From contig JAPHUU010000268.1 of the NCBI GenBank assembly GCA_026193555.1, positions 1 through 10,479 on the forward strand: 10,479 nucleotides of DNA. Reading direction: 5' to 3'. A program made the translations under genes and the position numbers. The stretch is from Rhodanobacter sp. (lineage in GTDB: Bacteria > Pseudomonadota > Gammaproteobacteria > Xanthomonadales > Rhodanobacteraceae). This document shows, one piece after another, positions 6,554-10,479 of the stretch. Each line of letters starts with the position of its first letter. The stretch's first letter is position 1. The notes beneath the pieces are model-generated. The model made no database searches. It saw only the letters and a program-made list of their open reading frames with translations, and had not been told where the DNA came from.

Positions 6554-8383
6554 ATGTGTGGAATCGTTGCCGCCGCCGCCCAGCGTGATGTCGCTCCGCT
6601 GCTGATCGTGGGCCTCAAGGCGCTGGAATACCGGGGCTACGACTCTTCTGGCCTGGCCGTGCTCGACCAAGGCGCCATCCAGCGGGTGCGCGCCCAGGGC
6701 AAGGTGCGCGAGATGGAGGCGCGCTATCTGGCCAATCCGTTCCCCGGCGGCACCGGCATCGCGCACACCCGCTGGGCCACCCACGGCGTGCCCAGCGAGG
6801 CGAACGCGCACCCGCACGTGGCGGGCCGGGTGGCGCTGGTGCACAACGGCATCATCGAGAATCACGCAAGTCTGCGCGCTGAGCTGAAGGCGCGCGGCCA
6901 GGCGTTCACCTCGGAAACCGACACCGAGGTGATGGCGGCGCTGATCAACGAGTGCACCAACCAGGGCATGAGCCTGCGCGAGGCGGTGCTGGCCACCGTG
7001 CGCGAGCTCGAAGGCGCCTACGCGATTGCCGTGATCAGCCGCGACGAGCCCGGTCATGTCGTCGGCGCCCGCCGCGGTGCGCCGCTGCTGGTCGGCCTGG
7101 GCATCGGCGAGAACTTTCTCGGTTCGGATGCGCAGGCGCTGATCCAGGTCACCAACCGCATGCTCCACCTCGACGAGGACGACGTGGTCGAGATCACCCG
7201 CGACAGCGTGCAGGTCTACGGCCTCGATGGCCAGCCGGTGGAACGCGCGGTGTACGAGAGCGAGCTGTCCACCGATGCGGTGGAGCGCGGCGAATACCGC
7301 CACTACATGCAGAAGGAGATCTTCGAGCAGCCGCGTGCGGTGGCCGACACGCTGGAATCGCGAATCGGCCCGCACGGCGTGTTGCCCAACATCTTCGGCA
7401 TCGACAGCGACACCTTGCTCGAGCGTACCCGCGGCCTGCACATCATCGCCTGCGGCACCAGCTATCACGCCGGCATGGTTGCCAAGTACTGGATCGAGGA
7501 ATACGCGCGGCTGCCGGTCAGCGTCGAAGTGGCCAGCGAATACCGCTACCGCGAGGCGGTAGTGCCGCCGGACACGCTGTTTCTCGCCATCTCCCAGTCC
7601 GGCGAAACCGCCGACACGCTGGCCGCTCTGCGCGAATCCCGCCGCCGCGGCTACCTCGGCACGCTGGCGATCTGCAACGTGGCCGAGTCCTCGCTGGTGC
7701 GCGAGGCCGACCTGAAGCTGATGACCCGCGCCGGTCCGGAGATCGGCGTGGCCTCGACCAAGGCATTCACCACCCAGCTCGCCGGCCTCGGCCTGCTGGC
7801 GCTGGAGCTGGCACGTCGCAACGGCCTGGATGCCGGCCGCTATGCCAGCCTGTGCGCCGAGCTGCAGCACCTGCCGCGCGCGATCGAAAACGCACTGCAG
7901 CTGGAGCCGGCGATCATCGAGCTGGCCGGCGAGTTCATCCATCACCAGCACGCGCTGTTCCTCGGCCGCGGCGCGCACTACCCGGTGGCGTTGGAAGGTT
8001 CACTCAAGCTCAAGGAAATCTCCTACATCCATGCCGAGGCGTATCCGGCCGGCGAGCTGAAGCACGGCCCGCTGGCGCTGGTCGACGAGAACATGCCGGT
8101 GGTGGCGGTAGCACCCAACGGCCCGTTGCTGGACAAGCTCAAATCCAACCTGCAGGAAGTGCGCGCCCGCGGCGGCCGCCTGATCGTGTTCGCCGATGGC
8201 GCCGCCGGCATGGATGACATGGCCGACCACGGCGCCATGCTGCGGGTGGAGTCGGGCGGCAGTTTCATCTCGCCGGCGGTATTCACCGTGCCGCTGCAAC
8301 TGCTCGCCTATCACGTCGCCGTACTGCGTGGCACTGACGTCGACCAGCCGCGCAACCTGGCCAAGTCGGTGACGGTGGAATAG
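6554..8383 (+). CDS. glmS: Glutamine--fructose-6-phosphate aminotransferase (isomerising)
   Basis: A 609-residue cytoplasmic enzyme making glucosamine-6-phosphate from fructose-6-phosphate and glutamine, the entry step to UDP-GlcNAc for peptidoglycan and LPS. The N-terminal glutaminase domain starts MCGIVAAA: removal of Met exposes the nucleophilic Cys. It also has YRGYDSSG, HTRWATHG (71-78) and HNGIIEN (97-103). Two SIS sugar-isomerase domains follow, with CGTS (300-303), SQSGET (347-352), STKAFTTQ and EGSLKLKEISYIHAEAYPAG, ending NLAKSVTVE. ATG at 6554 was chosen over ATG at 6548 because only it leaves Cys next to Met and has AGAGG (6541-6545) eight bases upstream rather than two; the length then equals E. 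coli GlmS. The gene is complete and looks functional. Its 3' end is the classical Tn7 target. Confidence 0.98.
   Translation: MCGIVAAAAQRDVAPLLIVGLKALEYRGYDSSGLAVLDQGAIQRVRAQGKVREMEARYLANPFPGGTGIAHTRWATHGVPSEANAHPHVAGRVALVHNGIIENHASLRAELKARGQAFTSETDTEVMAALINECTNQGMSLREAVLATVRELEGAYAIAVISRDEPGHVVGARRGAPLLVGLGIGENFLGSDAQALIQVTNRMLHLDEDDVVEITRDSVQVYGLDGQPVERAVYESELSTDAVERGEYRHYMQKEIFEQPRAVADTLESRIGPHGVLPNIFGIDSDTLLERTRGLHIIACGTSYHAGMVAKYWIEEYARLPVSVEVASEYRYREAVVPPDTLFLAISQSGETADTLAALRESRRRGYLGTLAICNVAESSLVREADLKLMTRAGPEIGVASTKAFTTQLAGLGLLALELARRNGLDAGRYASLCAELQHLPRAIENALQLEPAIIELAGEFIHHQHALFLGRGAHYPVALEGSLKLKEISYIHAEAYPAGELKHGPLALVDENMPVVAVAPNGPLLDKLKSNLQEVRARGGRLIVFADGAAGMDDMADHGAMLRVESGGSFISPAVFTVPLQLLAYHVAVLRGTDVDQPRNLAKSVTVE
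8345..8383 (+). other. Candidate attTn7 recognition region at the 3' end of glmS
   Basis: The last codons encode QPRNLAKSVTVE, nearly the same as in E. coli, where TnsD binds this region and Tn7 inserts about 25 bases past the stop (here near 8408). No Tn7 terminal sequence was recognised, so this marks a potential or past insertion site rather than a present element. Confidence 0.45.
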
Positions 8384-8474
8384 TTCGGGGTTCAACGGCA
8401 AGCCTGTTGGCAAGACCTGATAGAAATTCCAACTCCGCAATAGAGTGTCTGGTTCTACCCCGCTGGCGCGCGTG

Positions 8475-8528
8475 CTTCCAGGAAGACCTGGGATCGAATT
8501 CAGCTTGCTTCAAACTTCCGCTTCCTGG
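8475..8528. repeat. CTTCC/GGAAG inverted repeats downstream of glmS
   Basis: CCAGGAAG (8478-8485) and CTTCCTGG (8521-8528) are an 8-bp inverted repeat 35 bases apart. The left arm is itself part of the palindrome CTTCC-A-GGAAG (8475-8485), and CTTCC recurs at 8515-8519. The repeats lie between the convergent glmS and zeta-like genes. They could help termination or mark an old element edge. Confidence 0.35.
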
Positions 8529-8578
8529 CCGAAACCAGCCACTCCTTACTCCTCGGTGCGCGCCGGTGGAGCGGCATT

Positions 8579-9205
8579 TTATTGGAAGGCGCGGGCGACC
8601 AGAGGCTTGGCCCATTCCGGGGTCGTGGCAAGCTCCGCCGCGCTGCGCGGATAGATCAGCGCGCCACCTTTTACCTCGAGCACCAGCTCAGGTGTGGGCC
8701 GTTGGCCGGTCGCCGGATCAGCCTCGGCGCTGTTGTCGTAGACGCGCAGCATGGTCACTTGGGGCATCAGTCGGACCAGGTTGGCGCGACTGGACTCATA
8801 CCGCGCGCGCACCTTCGCCTCTGAAATGTCATGGCCGCCGCCGGCGACCCTCGCCGCCACACGGGCCAAGTGCCGTTCGGGACTGTCCAGCCCGCAGTAC
8901 CAGACCACCAGCTCGTGGCCAGCAGCGACTGCCTCCAGCAGCATGCCGGTGACGGTCTGTCCACCCAGCGTGGTCTCGAACGTGTAGTCGGTATGGTCGG
9001 CGATCGCCGCGCGCAAGCGCTGCACACTCTCCTGCCACGCGAGTGCGTTGGCTGCATCCTCGGTCATACCGGGATTGGCGGCGACGATTTGGCGGGTGGC
9101 CTCATCCGGGTTGAAACAGGCGCCGCCGGCCTGGCGCAGCGCCTGACCGGCGATGCTGCTCTTCCCAGCGCCGTTGGTCCCGGCCAGCACGGTGATTCGC
9201 GCCAT
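8579..9205 (-). CDS. Zeta-toxin-like P-loop kinase (COG4185-type)
   Basis: A 208-residue putative toxin of the zeta/PezT-like kinase group; characterised zeta toxins phosphorylate UDP-N-acetylglucosamine, but the substrate here is unknown. The P-loop is GTNGAGKSS (residues 9-17, Lys15). FNPDE holds Asp34, a candidate for the catalytic Asp seen in zeta proteins. FETTLGG (76-82) and GGHDISEAKVRARYESSRANL, with Arg135, Tyr136 and Arg140, form the lid region typical of this group. The C-terminus is short and ends in a WAKPLVARAF segment. ATG at 9205 shares one base with the stop of the upstream antitoxin gene (TGATG), indicating translational coupling and antitoxin-first order. It is convergent with glmS. 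It could instead be a non-toxic kinase of the same fold, but the paired antitoxin supports a TA role. Confidence 0.83.
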   Translation of the reverse strand: MARITVLAGTNGAGKSSIAGQALRQAGGACFNPDEATRQIVAANPGMTEDAANALAWQESVQRLRAAIADHTDYTFETTLGGQTVTGMLLEAVAAGHELVVWYCGLDSPERHLARVAARVAGGGHDISEAKVRARYESSRANLVRLMPQVTMLRVYDNSAEADPATGQRPTPELVLEVKGGALIYPRSAAELATTPEWAKPLVARAFQ

Positions 9206-9543
9206 CAGTGGCCCGGCCGCCCGGCACCGCGCACGGCCGCTTCACCCAGTTGCTCGGGCGTCGCCGCGAACAGCGCGTCCACCGCGGACTTTGCCGTCGG
9301 CGTCTGCATCCGCACCACCAGCGCGTCGAATTCGGCCGTCAGCTGGGCCAGAGGATCCGGCACGGCCTGGACCAGCCGCTCATAGGCCTCGATCGACAGC
9401 ATCACCGCAGTCGGCCGTGCGTTGCGGGTGATCACCACAGGCTCCGGCTTGCGCAGTACGCGTTCCAACAGCCCGGCGAAGCCGTTCTTGGCATCGCTGC
9501 TGGCCATCGTCGGCAGGCGGTCCAGCGGGGTATGGGTGGTCAT
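9205..9543 (-). CDS. Phd/YefM-family antitoxin
   Basis: A 112-residue predicted DNA-binding antitoxin. Residues about 11-56 carry the Phd/YefM fold signature: MASSDAKNGFAGLLERVLRK, then EPVVITRNARPTAVMLSIEAYERL. The C-terminal part (about 60-112: DPLAQLTAEFDALVVRM, then SAVDALFAATPEQLGEAAVRG) is probably the toxin-binding segment. ATG at 9543 has GAGGA on the minus strand (9555-9551) seven bases upstream; an in-frame start at 9636 would add 31 residues with no family similarity. Its stop overlaps the toxin start by one base. Members of this family usually repress their own operon cooperatively with the toxin. Phd-type proteins commonly pair with Doc or RelE toxins, so pairing with a zeta-like kinase is the notable point. 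Confidence 0.85.
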   Translation of the reverse strand: MTTHTPLDRLPTMASSDAKNGFAGLLERVLRKPEPVVITRNARPTAVMLSIEAYERLVQAVPDPLAQLTAEFDALVVRMQTPTAKSAVDALFAATPEQLGEAAVRGAGRPGH

Positions 9544-9589
9544 GGCGGCATCCTCATCGGTTGTGTGGGAGAGGCAGAGGGCTTGCCTC

Positions 9590-9665
9590 GATATGTCCAC
9601 AATACGCCGAGCAGCCAAAACGAGCAAGATAGTCATAATGGACAGTTTGGATATATTGTCTATGC
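9590..9665 (-). promoter_or_regulatory. AT-rich promoter/operator candidate of the toxin-antitoxin operon
   Basis: This stretch is clearly AT-richer than its surroundings. It contains TGTCCA (9595-9600) and TGGACA (9639-9644) as an inverted pair, a GACA-N12-TGTC dyad at 9641-9660, and on the minus strand a TAGACA (-35-like) and TATGAC (-10-like) about 19 bases apart. Phd antitoxins bind such dyads. The individual assignments are weak. Confidence 0.35.
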
Positions 9666-9794
9666 CTGATGTGCTTCAGGCCAGAGGTCGCCGGGTCTGG
9701 ATCGACCTCAGGAGACGCCGGGTGGGAGAATAAAGAACTCCATGTCATGGCGCCGGGGTCGTTACAGGCGGCCGCCTTGAGGGGACCAGGCAAG

Positions 9795-9859
9795 TTGTTG
9801 GAATCTGTATTGTTCCGTCAGATGTCTTCTTCGCACGGACGATGTGCTTGTTGGAATCT
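9795..9859. repeat. 12-bp direct repeats, 53 bases apart
   Basis: TTGTTGGAATCT occurs at 9795-9806 and 9848-9859, and both copies are soon followed by ATTG. Between them TCCGT and ACGGA form an inverted pair around 9815-9840. The function is unknown: a regulator site pair or insertion scar are both possible. Confidence 0.6.
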
Positions 9860-9885
9860 ATTGGGCGCATTTTTGGAGACGTTTG

Positions 9886-9920
9886 CCAACCCGGGCCGTG
9901 CAGCTGCGCGGCCGGGTTGG
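9886..9920 (-). terminator. Strong 35-base hairpin downstream of the GT39 gene
   Basis: CCAACCCGG (9886-9894) pairs perfectly with CCGGGTTGG (9912-9920). After one bulged G, six more pairs (one G-U) close an AGCT tetraloop. On the minus strand it lies 44 bases after the GT39 stop, fitting a terminator, though no T-tract follows. Confidence 0.5.
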
Positions 9921-9939
9921 AAGTTCTTTCAGGTCGTAC

Positions 9940-9959
9940 CAGCCTGTCCAATCAGGCTG
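9940..9959 (-). terminator. Short hairpin right after the GT39 stop
   Basis: CAGCCTG (9940-9946) pairs with CAGGCTG (9953-9959) around a six-base loop, four bases past the stop at 9964 on the minus strand. With the larger hairpin at 9886-9920 it may form a tandem terminator. Confidence 0.4.
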
Positions 9960-9963
9960 AACC

Positions 9964-10479
9964 CTACTGCGAGCGGACATCCGTGGCATCCCGGCGCTGG
10001 CCGGGGCGTCGTATCACCACCACTTCAGGCAGCGTGCCGACGATCTGCAGCGGCAGCTGGTCCGCTTGCAGTTGCGGCAGCAGGCGCGCGTCGACCACGG
10101 CGATCGCATCCGGCGCGGCGCGCCAGCGTGTCTCGAACGTTGCCAGTTCGGGGAGGTAGCCGGCGGGGCGGGTGTGCTTGAACGGCTCGATGTCGTCCGG
10201 ACTCTCGACTGCCACCGTGACCAGCCGCTGCAGGTAGAACGACAGGCCGCGCTGATAGGCGCGCACGGTGAATACTTCGGTGTCGGCGGTGAGCCAGGGC
10301 CGCATCATCTGCGCCACGGGCGCCGCGGAGAGGTGGCCGATCAGCGGGCCGAGGTTCGCGAACAGCATTTGCCACACCAGCAACGCGCCGAGGCCGAGCA
10401 GGCCCAGCGGGGCCATCGGCTGGCGGCGGTTGGCGAGCCACAGCGCACCGATCACGCCGATCGCGGCCAGCGCCGCGAA
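9964..10479 (-). CDS. GT39 / ArnT-like membrane glycosyltransferase, C-terminal part
   Basis: The last 171 residues of a polytopic inner-membrane protein whose start lies beyond the right edge. The visible part begins with two hydrophobic segments (FAALAAIGVIGALWLA and LGLLGLGALLVWQMLFANLG, joined by a short basic loop). It ends in a periplasmic-type domain with VRAYQRGLSFYLQRLVTVA, then LPELATFETRWRAAPDAIAVV, and VVVIRRPG near the end. This is the C-terminal layout of ArnT-like GT-C glycosyltransferases, which transfer sugars from polyprenyl phosphate carriers; ArnT itself adds aminoarabinose to lipid A. The catalytic N-terminal loop is outside the window, so the sugar and acceptor are unknown. 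It is followed by two stem-loops. Confidence 0.75.
   Translation of the reverse strand, partial: FAALAAIGVIGALWLANRRQPMAPLGLLGLGALLVWQMLFANLGPLIGHLSAAPVAQMMRPWLTADTEVFTVRAYQRGLSFYLQRLVTVAVESPDDIEPFKHTRPAGYLPELATFETRWRAAPDAIAVVDARLLPQLQADQLPLQIVGTLPEVVVIRRPGQRRDATDVRSQ

Larger units (their letters stand above)
9544..9963. other. 420-bp gene-free stretch between the TA module and the GT39 gene
   Basis: No open frame here shows family features. The left third (to about 9670) is AT-rich and probably carries the TA promoter. The middle holds the direct repeats at 9795-9859. The right end holds two hairpins (9886-9920 and 9940-9959) behind the GT39 gene. The modest composition change may mark the edge of an acquired segment. 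Confidence 0.55.

Noticed and set aside
6952..8217. 421-codon open frame on the plus strand in another frame
   Set aside because: Arg/Pro/Ala-rich out-of-frame reading of glmS; no start site and no family motifs.
8384..8578. Tn7 left or right end, or a transposase remnant
   Set aside because: No Tn7-type terminal sequence or repeated TnsB sites and no transposase-like reading frame were seen, so only the potential target is reported.
8384..8578. tRNA gene as an island attachment site
   Set aside because: GATCGAATTC near 8492 faintly recalls a T-loop, but no acceptor stem or anticodon arm can be built around it.
9544..9636. N-terminal extension of the antitoxin to 9636
   Set aside because: The extra 31 residues show no family similarity, while the ATG at 9543 has a well-spaced GAGGA site.
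9669..10181. 170-codon plus-strand open frame
   Set aside because: Its second half is antisense to the GT39 gene and its first half has no features; composition is that of a shadow frame.

Overview
The window looks like chromosomal DNA of a high-GC gammaproteobacterium, most likely in the Xanthomonadales (Rhodanobacter/Dyella/Xanthomonas side). This is inferred from the GC-rich coding style, the E. coli-like N-terminus of phosphoglycerate kinase, a type IV pilus PilU ATPase, a YdcH protein beside a cystathionine beta-synthase, and an ArnT-like GT39 protein. No database search was possible, so the taxon is an inference.

Layout from left to right: (1) pgk on the minus strand, running off the left edge, with a GTG start. 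(2) maiA, a zeta-class glutathione transferase / maleylacetoacetate isomerase, divergent from pgk. (3) pilU on the minus strand, convergent with maiA across a stem-loop and also GTG-started. (4) A two-gene operon divergent from pilU with an ATGA overlap: a DUF4398-like lipoprotein and a secreted coiled-coil protein with a Lys/His tail. (5) A 322-bp gap with a compact hairpin and CATGGG/CCCATG repeats. (6) A small ydcH-like gene, a long GC-rich hairpin, then cbs. (7) A structured leader with a 15-nt direct repeat, then full-length glmS. (8) Beyond glmS, a two-gene toxin-antitoxin-like module on the minus strand: a Phd/YefM-type antitoxin overlapping by one base with a zeta-like P-loop kinase. 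(9) A gene-free 420-bp stretch with an AT-rich part, direct repeats and two hairpins. (10) The C-terminal part of a GT39 (ArnT-like) membrane glycosyltransferase on the minus strand, running off the right edge.

Most genes are housekeeping: glycolysis (pgk), aromatic amino acid degradation (maiA), twitching motility (pilU), transsulfuration (cbs) and hexosamine synthesis (glmS). The accessory part is the module in the region just downstream of glmS, the position where Tn7-family elements insert in many bacteria. It is the best candidate here for an acquired system: a zeta-like kinase paired with a Phd-type antitoxin rather than an epsilon/PezA-type one. The DUF4398-type envelope operon is the second least-understood locus. 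No rRNA, tRNA, CRISPR array or recognisable transposase was seen.
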